The position numbers and the translations under genes are program-made. Shown in pieces: positions 1 to 5,010 of a stretch of DNA of 5,597 bases. The number at the start of each line of letters is the position of its first letter. Positions within the stretch are counted from its first letter, which is position 1. Source of the DNA: Lachnospiraceae bacterium (GTDB taxonomy: Bacteria; Bacillota_A; Clostridia; Lachnospirales; Lachnospiraceae); NCBI GenBank assembly GCA_017958935.1, contig JAGDBR010000321.1, positions 1 through 5,597 of the forward strand, written 5' to 3'. The notes below the pieces were generated by a model. That model did no database searches. It saw only the letters and a program-made list of their open reading frames with translations, and was not told where the DNA came from.

Positions 1-99
1 CACGGCTTCTTCGGCCTCGTCCGCGACGGTCTTCACGGCTTCTTCCGTCTCATCGACGGCCGTCTTCACAGTTTCTTCCGCTTCGTCCGCGGCCGCTGC
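1..99 (-). repeat. 33-bp imperfect tandem repeat, three copies, in the TPR gene
   Basis: Units 1-33, 34-66 and 67-99 on the plus strand line up without gaps, beginning cacggcttcttc, cacggcttcttc and cacagtttcttc. They encode an 11-residue unit of the form D-E-x-E-E-x-V-K-T-x-x at residues 246-256, 257-267 and 268 onward. The rightmost copy (67-99) is the most diverged and merges into an Ala run (241-245). The array touches the window edge and may continue. An 11-residue period fits a right-handed or amphipathic helix of the kind seen in LEA-like and apolipoprotein-like sequences; that link is inference. Confidence 0.8.
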
Positions 100-822
100 C
101 GCGCGGTCCATCCAGGCCGCCGGCGCCTCGTTCTGCTCGGTCGGCGCGCTGTACGGCGACAGATCCTTCTCTTCTTCCGCCGCGCGCTCTTCGGCTGCCC
201 GGCGCTCCTCTTCGCGGATCTCTTCAAGCTGCTTCGAGTAATCCGGTCCCTGCGCGCCCAGCTGCTCGCGCAGCTCGCGCGCCATCTTCACGTATTTGCC
301 GTTGAAGAACCACAGGTCGATCGAATTGCAGACGTCGATCGCCTTCTCGTACATGCCGTGCTGGGCGTAGAGGCTGGCCAGCTGGAACATCCAGCGGTCG
401 TCCGGCTCTTCCTTCCGGTACGTCTCGAGGATCTCCATCAGGTCCTCGTCCGGCCGCTTCTCCGCCTCGGCGATGCGGTACTGCAGCACGAAGCGCTGCG
501 GATCGCGCGCGCCGATCTTCAGGAAGTCCTCGTAGTACTCCTTCGCTTCCTTCAGTTCGCCCGCCTTCAGCGCGACCGTGCACAGATGAAACGTGATCGC
601 GCGGCTCTTCGGCGCGAATTCCCGGGCATCCAGCAGGATGTCTTCCGCGTCCTCGTACCGTTTCGCTTTTTCATAGGCCTTCGCAATGTTCTGCAGCCTG
701 CGCGGCTGGTCGATCATTGCCAGGTCGAGCTGGTCCAGCACCTCGACCGCTTCTTCGAACTTGCCGTCGGCAATGAGCTCCTCGCCCTCTTCCAGTCTCC
801 GCTGAAACTCAAACTTATTCAT
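1..822 (-). CDS. TPR-like helical repeat protein, C-terminus cut by window edge
   Basis: The reading frame opens with ATG at 822 and stays open to base 1, giving 274 codons with no stop, so the C-terminus lies outside. GGAG sits 7 nt before the ATG, and recR ends 18 nt upstream, so this is probably the fourth gene of the dnaX operon. Residues 1-190 are almost all helical, with TPR-like helix pairs: EEGEELIADGKFEEAVEVLD (11-30), IAKAYEKAKRYEDAEDILLD (46-65), then about 83-101 and 147-170 (LYAQHGMYEKAID). Residues 195-220 form a charged Glu/Arg/Ala helix or coiled coil. A Pro/Ala-containing linker leads to an 11-residue tandem repeat at 246-274. There is no signal peptide or membrane segment in the visible part, so it is likely cytosolic. 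TPR folds usually mediate protein binding; no partner or function can be named. The gene is certain, the TPR assignment likely. Confidence 0.85.
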   Translation of the reverse strand, partial: MNKFEFQRRLEEGEELIADGKFEEAVEVLDQLDLAMIDQPRRLQNIAKAYEKAKRYEDAEDILLDAREFAPKSRAITFHLCTVALKAGELKEAKEYYEDFLKIGARDPQRFVLQYRIAEAEKRPDEDLMEILETYRKEEPDDRWMFQLASLYAQHGMYEKAIDVCNSIDLWFFNGKYVKMARELREQLGAQGPDYSKQLEEIREEERRAAEERAAEEEKDLSPYSAPTEQNEAPAAWMDRAAAAADEAEETVKTAVDETEEAVKTVADEAEEAV

Positions 823-840
823 GGTTCCACTCCAAGCCTC

Positions 841-1437
841 TTATAATTCCGTACGCCCTTCGAGCGCTCTTAAAAGCGTGACTTCATCCACGTATTCGAG
901 ATCGCCGCCGACCGGAACGCCGCTCGCGATCCGGCTGCATCTGATCCCCGTGGGTTTGATCAGTTTGCTGATGTACATTGCGGTCGTTTCGCCCTCGAGG
1001 CTGTTGTTCGTCGCAATGATGACTTCCCTGACGTCGCCCTGCAGCCGCGTCATCAGCTCCTTGAGCCGGATGTCGTTCGGCCCGATGCCGAGCATCGGCG
1101 AGATCGCGCCGTGCAGCACGTGGTAGACGCCGTCGTATTTGCCGGTCTTTTCGTACGCCGCAAGATCGCGCGTCGTCTCGACGACCATGATCGTCTTGTG
1201 GTCGCGGGCCTTGCTCTCGCAGATCGGGCAGAGCTCCCGGTCGGTCAGCGTCCCGCAGCACGCGCAGTAGCGCACGTTTTTGCGGGCCTCGGTCAGCGCC
1301 TTCGACAGCCGCTCCACGTTCTCTTCCGGCAGGTTGATGATGTGGAAGGCCAGCCGCTGCGCGGTCTTGTTGCCGATCCCCGGCAGCGTCGACAGCTCTT
1401 CGATCAGTTTACTGACCTGACTTCCGTAGTAATCCAT
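841..1437 (-). CDS. recR: Recombination mediator protein RecR
   Basis: This 198-residue protein has the usual RecR length and architecture. RecR acts with RecO (and RecF) to load RecA on SSB-coated single-stranded DNA during gap and break repair in the cytoplasm. An N-terminal helix-hairpin-helix is at about 11-36 ([16 protein letters not shown]). A four-cysteine zinc finger follows: C58-x2-C61 and C70-x2-C73, with an extra C60. The Toprim domain spans about 80-175, with the acidic residue in VVETTRD (E87) and the conserved [15 protein letters not shown] (142-156). The conserved C-terminal block [16 protein letters not shown] (173-188) is intact. The ATG at 1437 is preceded by GAGGA overlapping the TGA of ybaB, with only 13 nt between genes, which indicates translational coupling in the dnaX-ybaB-recR operon. 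Nothing appears broken. Confidence 0.98.
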   Translation of the reverse strand: MDYYGSQVSKLIEELSTLPGIGNKTAQRLAFHIINLPEENVERLSKALTEARKNVRYCACCGTLTDRELCPICESKARDHKTIMVVETTRDLAAYEKTGKYDGVYHVLHGAISPMLGIGPNDIRLKELMTRLQGDVREVIIATNNSLEGETTAMYISKLIKPTGIRCSRIASGVPVGGDLEYVDEVTLLRALEGRTEL

Positions 1438-1450
1438 CCGTATCCGTTCC

Positions 1451-1786
1451 TCAGAACAATCCCATGCCGCCCGTGAACTTCGACATGCTCTCCTGCTGCT
1501 CCGTGCCGATCTGCTTCAGCACTTCGTTCATCGCCGCCGTGACCAGGTCCTGCAGCATTTCCACGTCGTCGGGATCGACGACCTCGCGGTCGATCAGGAT
1601 CTCCTTCACCTCGTACTTGCCGGTGACCGTGACCTTGACGGCCCCGCCGCCCGCAGACACCGTGTATTCCTTGTTCTCCAGCTCTTCCTGCTTTTGCTGC
1701 ATCTGCTGCTGCATCCGCTGGGCCTGCTTCATCAGGTTGTTCATGTTCCCGGGCATGCCGCCCATGTATCCGCCGTGTTTCGCCAT
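1451..1786 (-). CDS. ybaB: YbaB/EbfC family nucleoid-associated DNA-binding protein
   Basis: At 111 residues, this is a typical YbaB/EbfC protein, a small dimeric DNA-binding protein almost always found between dnaX and recR (yaaK in Bacillus subtilis). Its N-terminus is Gly/Met-rich ([18 protein letters not shown]), followed by a long Gln-rich helix at about 17-38 ([20 protein letters not shown]) that forms the dimer arm. A beta-sheet core follows with the family motif [13 protein letters not shown] (44-56), then the helical [21 protein letters not shown] (72-92) and a Met/Gly tail ending GGMGLF. The start at 1786 is supported by a perfect AGGAGG Shine-Dalgarno site. It begins 19 nt after the dnaX stop and ends 13 nt before recR. 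The family is known to bind DNA and is thought to influence nucleoid structure or expression; its exact role here cannot be read from the sequence. Confidence 0.97.
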   Translation of the reverse strand: MAKHGGYMGGMPGNMNNLMKQAQRMQQQMQQKQEELENKEYTVSAGGGAVKVTVTGKYEVKEILIDREVVDPDDVEMLQDLVTAAMNEVLKQIGTEQQESMSKFTGGMGLF

Positions 1787-1805
1787 TTTTCCTCCTGTCG
1801 GCCCG

Positions 1806-3392
1806 TCAGTCTTCCTCGATATCCATCTCGATGCCGGGGATCCGCCGGCCGGGCACCACCTTCGGCAGCGCCTCGTCCTTTTTGAGCAGGGCCAGTTCTA
1901 TATGAAACTTCTTTCCGAACCGTTTTTCCAGTTTGTTCCTGAGTTCCGCTTCGAGCGTCGTCTTCGCGACGTTCAGCTTGAAGCCGTTGCTGAAAAGGAT
2001 CTGCAGAATGTCCGGCTTCGCGCCGATCTTTGTGCCGACGAAGACCGATGCGACCATCGGCTCCAGTCCGTCCACAAAATCCTTCCAGTTCTCCGAAAGC
2101 AGCTGATAGTCCGCATAATCCGCGTCGGACACTTCGACGGTCCGCCGTGCTTCTTCCGGTGTTTCCTGTCCGCCGGACGCGTGCTCCACGTCTTCTGCAA
2201 TCTCTCGCACTTCCTGCGCGCGGCTTCCCGCCGGGACGCCGTTCCTCAGCTTGTCCTCCAGCACGCGGATGCGGTCCAGCAGGCTGTCCGGATCCTCTTC
2301 CATCTCCGGCTGCATCATCCGCATGATCGCAATCTCGAGCAGCACACGCTTCGCGGCCGCGTAGCGCATTTCGTTCGACAGGGCGCTTAAGATGCGGATG
2401 TACCGCATGATCTGCCCGATCTCGGTCCCGCGCGCCTCCTCCTTCATCCGAAGCAGGTTCTCGCGCGAAATGCCCAGCACCTCCTCGTCCGGGTCTTCGG
2501 TCTGGATCATCAGGATGTTCCTGAGGTACCAGATGAAGTCCGTGACGAACTGGCCGATGTCCCGGCCGGCCGCCATGACGCCGTCGATCAGATTCACCGC
2601 GCCGGCCACGTCATAGTCCAGCACCGCTTTCAGCAGATCTGAGAACACCTGCTGGTCGACGGCTCCGAGGACGTCCAGGACCTTTTCGTAGGTCAGCGTC
2701 TCTCCGTAGCAGAAAGAGATGCATTGCTCCAGCAGCGACAGGGCGTCGCGCGACGAGCCGTCCGCGACCCGGGCAATGTAGCGCACCGCGCCGTCCTCCG
2801 CCTGCACGTTCTCCGCGCGCATCAGGTCCCGCAGCTGTCCTTCCAGCTGTTCCAGCGACAGGCGCTTGAAATCGTAGCGCTGGCACCGGGACAGGACCGT
2901 GACCGGGATCTTGTGGACCTCGGTCGTCGCGAGGATGAAGATCACGTATTCCGGCGGCTCCTCCAGCGTCTTCAGCAGCGCGTTGAACGCGCCGGGCGAG
3001 AGCATGTGCACTTCGTCGATGATGTAGACGCGGTATTTGCCTTCCGTCGGCTTGTAGCGGACCTCCTCGCGGATCTCGCGGATGTTGTCGACGCCGTTGT
3101 TCGACGCCGCATCGATCTCGACCACGTTCACGGAGTTCCCGGAAAGGATCGAGCGGCAGACCTCGCATTCATTACAGGGGCCGCCGTCTACGGGGTGTTC
3201 GCAGTTCACCGCGCGGGCGAAGATCTTCGCCATCGTCGTCTTGCCCGTTCCGCGGGTGCCGCAGAACAGATACGCATGGCCGATCCTGCCGGAACGGATC
3301 TGATTTTTCAGTGCCCGGACAATGCCTTCCTGCCCCACCACTTCCTCGAAGCGGGTCGGACGCCATTTCCGGTACAGCGCGGTATAAGCCAT
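1806..3392 (-). CDS. dnaX: DNA polymerase III subunit gamma/tau (clamp loader)
   Basis: This 528-residue protein is the ATPase motor of the replicative clamp loader, placing the beta clamp on primed DNA and, in tau form, linking it to the polymerase. The AAA+ domain carries the N-terminal signature [17 protein letters not shown] (5-21), Walker A GTRGTGKT (45-52), four zinc-module cysteines (C64, C73, C76, C79), Walker [10 protein letters not shown] (D126, E127), sensor 1 LATTE (154-158) and the arginine finger in LSRC (R169). Domains II and III follow to about 365. A charged linker (about 370-430) leads to a C-terminal domain (about 435-520), consistent with a tau-type form. I see no canonical A-AAA-AAG slippery site that would give a short gamma form. 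The ATG at 3392 has GAGG 5 nt upstream and its own promoter at 3428-3456. It is the first gene of the dnaX-ybaB-recR operon. Confidence 0.98.
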   Translation of the reverse strand: MAYTALYRKWRPTRFEEVVGQEGIVRALKNQIRSGRIGHAYLFCGTRGTGKTTMAKIFARAVNCEHPVDGGPCNECEVCRSILSGNSVNVVEIDAASNNGVDNIREIREEVRYKPTEGKYRVYIIDEVHMLSPGAFNALLKTLEEPPEYVIFILATTEVHKIPVTVLSRCQRYDFKRLSLEQLEGQLRDLMRAENVQAEDGAVRYIARVADGSSRDALSLLEQCISFCYGETLTYEKVLDVLGAVDQQVFSDLLKAVLDYDVAGAVNLIDGVMAAGRDIGQFVTDFIWYLRNILMIQTEDPDEEVLGISRENLLRMKEEARGTEIGQIMRYIRILSALSNEMRYAAAKRVLLEIAIMRMMQPEMEEDPDSLLDRIRVLEDKLRNGVPAGSRAQEVREIAEDVEHASGGQETPEEARRTVEVSDADYADYQLLSENWKDFVDGLEPMVASVFVGTKIGAKPDILQILFSNGFKLNVAKTTLEAELRNKLEKRFGKKFHIELALLKKDEALPKVVPGRRIPGIEMDIEED

Positions 3393-3427
3393 AACTGCCT
3401 CGTCAGGGTATACTTATAGTCTTCATT

Positions 3428-3456
3428 ATTATATTATAAACAGGCCCTGTTTACAA
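3428..3456 (-). promoter_or_regulatory. Sigma-A-type promoter of the dnaX operon
   Basis: On the minus strand TTGTAA (3456-3451, 4 of 6 to the -35 consensus) is followed by 17 nt and a perfect TATAAT (3433-3428). The predicted start is a G near 3421, which gives a 5' leader of about 29 nt before the dnaX ATG at 3392. It lies between the SRP RNA terminator and dnaX in an AT-rich stretch that contrasts with the GC-rich surroundings. A second overlapping TATAAT lies 5 nt closer to the -35 but is badly spaced. Confidence 0.85.
3437..3453. promoter_or_regulatory. Perfect 17-bp dyad in the dnaX promoter, candidate operator
   Basis: TAAACAGG-C-CCTGTTTA on the plus strand is a perfect 8-1-8 inverted repeat. 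It fills most of the -35/-10 spacer and overlaps the first three bases of the -35 box read on the plus strand (3451-3453). A one-base centre makes an RNA hairpin unlikely and points to a site for a dimeric DNA-binding protein, which would block polymerase. I do not recognise it as a known LexA, CcpA or similar box. Binding is inference. Confidence 0.5.
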
Positions 3457-3491
3457 GGATAATTGCGGTTTTTGAGCGGGAAAAAGAAGCG

Positions 3492-3520
3492 AAAAAGCGG
3501 ACGCCCTGAAAGCGTCCGCT
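3492..3520 (-). terminator. Intrinsic terminator after the SRP RNA
   Basis: On the minus strand AGCGGACGC (3520-3512), a 7-nt loop and GCGTCCGCT (3504-3496) form a 9-bp stem, followed by TTTT (3495-3492) and a second T run a few bases on. It ends the SRP RNA transcript before the dnaX promoter at 3456. Confidence 0.88.
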
Positions 3521-3540
3521 CTTCTTCTCTGTTTTCGCAG

Positions 3541-3791
3541 AAACCGCGCGTCTTCCTTCGAACCGTCCCGAAACGGTACTCCGGAAGCAAGCTCCTTCCA
3601 GGCGTCCTCATGTCACACAAAACTCTCCGCTTAGTGCTGCTTCGTTCCCGACCTGACACGGTTCACGGCGTCCTGTTGCATAAGACCCGGATATCATCAC
3701 CGCCCCCGGAGGCGGCTTTCGGCGCCCTCCGGTCGACATCACCCCCGCAGGCTTCGGGTACAAGGCACGCCACTGCCCCGGCTGCGCGGCA
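3541..3791 (-). ncRNA. ffs: Signal recognition particle RNA, large Gram-positive type
   Basis: The minus strand contains the SRP domain IV hallmark around 3658-3635: GTCAGGTCGGGAACGAAGCAGC, interrupted here only for naming its parts (GTCAGGTC, then GGGAAC, then GAAGCAGC), followed by ACTAAG. The upstream GGGTCTTATGCAAC and TGAACCGTGTCAGG resemble the Bacillus subtilis scRNA. The 5' part has the Alu-domain pattern GCAGCCGGGG...GTGCCTTGTACC (near 3786-3752). The ends pair: GCCGCGC (3790-3784) with GCGCGGT (3549-3543). That supports a molecule of about 250 nt, similar to the roughly 270-nt Gram-positive form and not the 4.5S form. It assembles with Ffh to target nascent membrane and secreted proteins to FtsY and SecYEG. 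Its place before dnaX matches B. subtilis scr. The ends are estimates from promoter spacing and pairing, and may be off by several bases. Confidence 0.95.
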
Positions 3792-3797
3792 TTCCCT

Positions 3798-3827
3798 ATT
3801 ATACAGACCTCACCGCGGATTTGTCAA
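3798..3827 (-). promoter_or_regulatory. Consensus promoter of the SRP RNA, inside the 3' end of the peptidase gene
   Basis: On the minus strand a perfect TTGACA (3827-3822) is followed by 18 nt and a perfect TATAAT (3803-3798). The predicted start is near 3791, which agrees with the base-paired 5' end of the SRP RNA. The -35 box covers the Ile-Asp-Lys codons and the -10 box holds the last Val codon bases and the TAA stop of the signal peptidase gene. A full-consensus promoter fits a highly expressed stable RNA. Confidence 0.92.
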
Positions 3828-4419
3828 TGATCCGCCGCGGATCGTCCGCTTTTTCTTTCCGCCTTGCCGCAAGCTCGTACACAGCGATCCCGGCCGCCGC
3901 GAGCACGCCCGCCGTCACAAGGCCCGGCACCGTCTTCAGAAAGCCGGCCAGGCTTCCCAGAAGCGGCACGGTGCCCCGGTAGCGCCCTAACACGTTCCCG
4001 GCGGGCACCGGGACCGGGTCGGCGGCGCCGTCCGCGTCGCTCGCGGTCCGGAAGCTGCCGTCCAGGACCTCGGCCACGCGGTGCGTCACAAATCCGCCCG
4101 CGCTCTGCGGCCGCGGATCGCGGAACAGGATGACGTCCCCCGTCCGCACGTCCTCCGGCGCGCACCGCTCGATCAGCATCAGGTCGCCCTGCCGGATCGC
4201 CGGGGCCATGGAGTCTGTCGTCATCATGACAGGCGCCAGGCCGAAAACGTCGGCAGGCACGTCCGGCCGCAGCAGGTGCTTCACGGTCAGGATCCCGCAG
4301 GCCAGCACGAACAGGCCCAGCAGCACGCCGCAGACCGCCGCGAGGATCTTCCCGGCGCGGCCGCGCCGCTTCGGCGCCGCATCTTCCGTCTTTCCGGCGC
4401 GTTTCACTCTTCCACTCAT
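3799..4419 (-). CDS. SipW/ER-type signal peptidase I (S26B family)
   Basis: This 206-residue membrane serine peptidase would cleave signal peptides of exported proteins on the outer face of the membrane. Lys/Arg-rich residues 1-24 precede a transmembrane helix (about 25-47). The catalytic Ser is in TTDSMAPAIRQGD (S70), where the more common SGSM reads TDSM. The second box FVTHRVAEV (110-118) has His113 in place of the bacterial Lys, which marks the SipW/ER Ser-His class. A third box with acidic residues is TASDADGAADP (D128, D130, D134). A second membrane helix (about 165-185) and a charged tail end the protein. The start at 4419 is chosen because AGGGAGGAG lies just upstream; the frame stays open further, but that extension reads through a terminator and a tRNA. 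Substrates are unknown; no TasA-like or pilin gene is in view. Its last codons overlap the SRP RNA promoter. Confidence 0.93.
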   Translation of the reverse strand: MSGRVKRAGKTEDAAPKRRGRAGKILAAVCGVLLGLFVLACGILTVKHLLRPDVPADVFGLAPVMMTTDSMAPAIRQGDLMLIERCAPEDVRTGDVILFRDPRPQSAGGFVTHRVAEVLDGSFRTASDADGAADPVPVPAGNVLGRYRGTVPLLGSLAGFLKTVPGLVTAGVLAAAGIAVYELAARRKEKADDPRRIIDKSAVRSV

Positions 4420-4421
4420 TT

Positions 4422-4430
4422 CTCCTCCCT
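4422..4430 (-). promoter_or_regulatory. Ribosome binding site that fixes the peptidase start
   Basis: AGGGAGGAG on the minus strand lies just before the ATG at 4419 (GGAGG is 4 nt from it, a slightly short spacing). It favours this ATG over upstream in-frame ATG codons inside the tRNA gene and terminator. Confidence 0.75.
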
Positions 4431-4452
4431 TCCGCGCGTCAGCAGGAGAACG

Positions 4453-4485
4453 AAAAAGGCCCCGGCTGTAAAGCCGGGGCCTTTT
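4453..4485 (-). terminator. Strong intrinsic terminator after tRNA-Met
   Basis: A perfect 14-bp stem, 4454-4467 with 4472-4485, closes a 4-nt loop (gtaa on the plus strand). Its core is GGCCCCGGCT. On the minus strand the stem runs into TTTTT (4457-4453), then CGTT. It lies 21 nt after the tRNA and 33 nt before the peptidase ATG. The plus-strand T run is also present (TTTT at 4482-4485), so it could work in both directions, although no plus-strand gene is seen. Confidence 0.9.
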
Positions 4486-4506
4486 CGGGATGCAGAGCAT
4501 CTTCAG

Positions 4507-4580
4507 TAGCGGGAGGGGGATTTGAACCCTCGACACTGCGGGTATGAACCGCATGCTCTAGCCAACTGAGCTATCCCGCC
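4507..4580 (-). tRNA. tRNA-Met (CAT), elongator type
   Basis: The 74-nt minus-strand gene folds as a cloverleaf. The acceptor GGCGGGA pairs with TCCCGCT (G-U at the first pair) and the discriminator is A. The D arm is GCTC/GAGC with AGTTGGCTA. The anticodon stem TGCGG/CCGCA has loop TTCATAC (anticodon CAT), and the T loop is TTCAAAT. It lacks the initiator features (mismatched 1-72 and GGG/CCC anticodon stem). It closely resembles the Bacillus elongator tRNA-Met, including CGGTTCATACCCG, so a lysidine tRNA-Ile2 is less likely. CCA is not encoded. The T stem has an A-C mismatch at its second pair. Confidence 0.95.
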
Positions 4581-4610
4581 AAATGCATGTCTTCCCAAAC
4601 GTGCTTAAGT

Positions 4611-4639
4611 ATATTAACACAGTTTTTCAGAGGTGTCAA
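4611..4639 (-). promoter_or_regulatory. Promoter of tRNA-Met
   Basis: On the minus strand a perfect TTGACA (4639-4634) is followed by 17 nt and TAATAT (4616-4611, 4 of 6). An overlapping TATACT (4613-4608) fits the -10 consensus better but is 20 nt away. Transcription would start near 4604, leaving a 5' leader of about 24 nt before the tRNA for RNase P to remove. Confidence 0.8.
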
Positions 4640-4689
4640 CGCATTTTTTCAAGGTTTCTTCAGGGCCGCGGGGCGCCCGCCGGCGCCGG

Positions 4690-4717
4690 AAAACGGCCGT
4701 CGCAGGACCGTCCGGCC
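4690..4717 (-). terminator. Possible weak terminator after the barstar-like gene
   Basis: Immediately after the TAA stop, the minus strand has GGCCG (4717-4713), a 13-nt loop, CGGCC (4699-4695), then G and TTTT (4693-4690). The stem is short and the loop large. A GGCGCC-GGCG-GGCGCC hairpin a little further on (about 4670-4688) has no T tract. Either could end the RNase/inhibitor transcript before the tRNA promoter, but neither is strong. Confidence 0.3.
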
Positions 4718-4972
4718 TTACTCTTCCACGACGGTCAGGTGCCGGTTCTCTTCGGCGGCGTCCGTGAACACGCTGATGAATCCGCGCTCGAACGTCTTGC
4801 CGCTCGTCCGGTACGTGAGCACCGTGTCCTCGAACGGCTCCGTCAGGACGTCGAACAGGGCGTCCAGGTTCATCCCGTAGTAGTCCGGGAAGTTCATTGC
4901 CCGCTTCAGGAAGCCGTGGACCTCCCGCGCGTTCGCGTAAAATCTGAAATCCAGAAAGATCTGTCTTGCCAT
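4718..4972 (-). CDS. Barstar-family ribonuclease inhibitor
   Basis: The 84-residue product aligns almost end to end with barstar (89 residues), the cytosolic inhibitor that plugs the barnase active site. The core FPDYYGMNLDALFDVLTE (28-45) matches barstar PEYYGENLDALWDCLTG: Y31, N35, D37 and D41 correspond to barstar Tyr29, Asn33, Asp35 and Asp39, the main contacts with barnase. Barstar Trp38 is Phe40, Trp44 is Pro46 and Glu76 is Asp71 here. The ATG at 4972 is chosen because homology starts there; an in-frame ATG at 5125 would overlap the RNase gene and add 51 residues with no barstar similarity. The Shine-Dalgarno signal is weak (GGGAAA) and follows a small hairpin. It starts 38 nt after the barnase-like gene, its expected target. 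The family assignment is secure; specific binding to the neighbour is inference. Confidence 0.92.
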   Translation of the reverse strand: MARQIFLDFRFYANAREVHGFLKRAMNFPDYYGMNLDALFDVLTEPFEDTVLTYRTSGKTFERGFISVFTDAAEENRHLTVVEE

Positions 4973-4982
4973 CTTATATTTC

Positions 4983-4998
4983 CCGGGCCGCTGCCCGG
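4983..4998 (-). promoter_or_regulatory. Intercistronic hairpin between RNase and inhibitor genes
   Basis: CCGGGC-AGCG-GCCCGG on the minus strand is a perfect 6-bp, all-G/C stem with a 4-nt loop. It starts 12 nt after the RNase stop codon and ends 10 nt before the inhibitor ATG. No T tract follows, so it is not an ordinary terminator. AAGGGGGAAG lies just before the hairpin, about 30 nt from the ATG, and only a weak GGGAAA lies after it. A role in translation or mRNA processing is possible but unproven. Confidence 0.4.
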
Positions 4999-5010
4999 TC
5001 TTCCCCCTTG

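Noticed and set aside
1865..1905. Possible programmed frameshift in dnaX at CTC-AAA-AAG
   Set aside because: The site is C-AAA-AAG, not the efficient A-AAA-AAG type, and lies near the C-terminus, so it could not give a normal gamma subunit.
1464..2390. 308-codon plus-strand open frame opposite ybaB and dnaX
   Set aside because: It spans two conserved minus-strand genes and their gap, is Cys/Ser/Phe-rich at its start, and matches no family I know.
2724..3419. Long plus-strand open frame opposite dnaX
   Set aside because: It is antisense to intact, conserved dnaX codons; the composition is Arg/Val/Leu-rich as expected from a shadow frame.
3690..3745. Strong GC hairpin around GGAGGGCGCCGAAAGCCGCCTCC as a terminator
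   Set aside because: It lies inside the SRP RNA as one of its internal helices and no T tract follows it.
3463..3990. Plus- and minus-strand open frames over the SRP RNA
   Set aside because: The segment is a structured RNA with conserved SRP motifs, its own promoter and terminator; the frames are chance products in GC-rich DNA.
4420..4554. N-terminal extension of the peptidase frame by 45 residues
   Set aside because: It reads through the terminator and most of tRNA-Met; the ATG at 4419 has a good ribosome site and gives normal SipW-like length.
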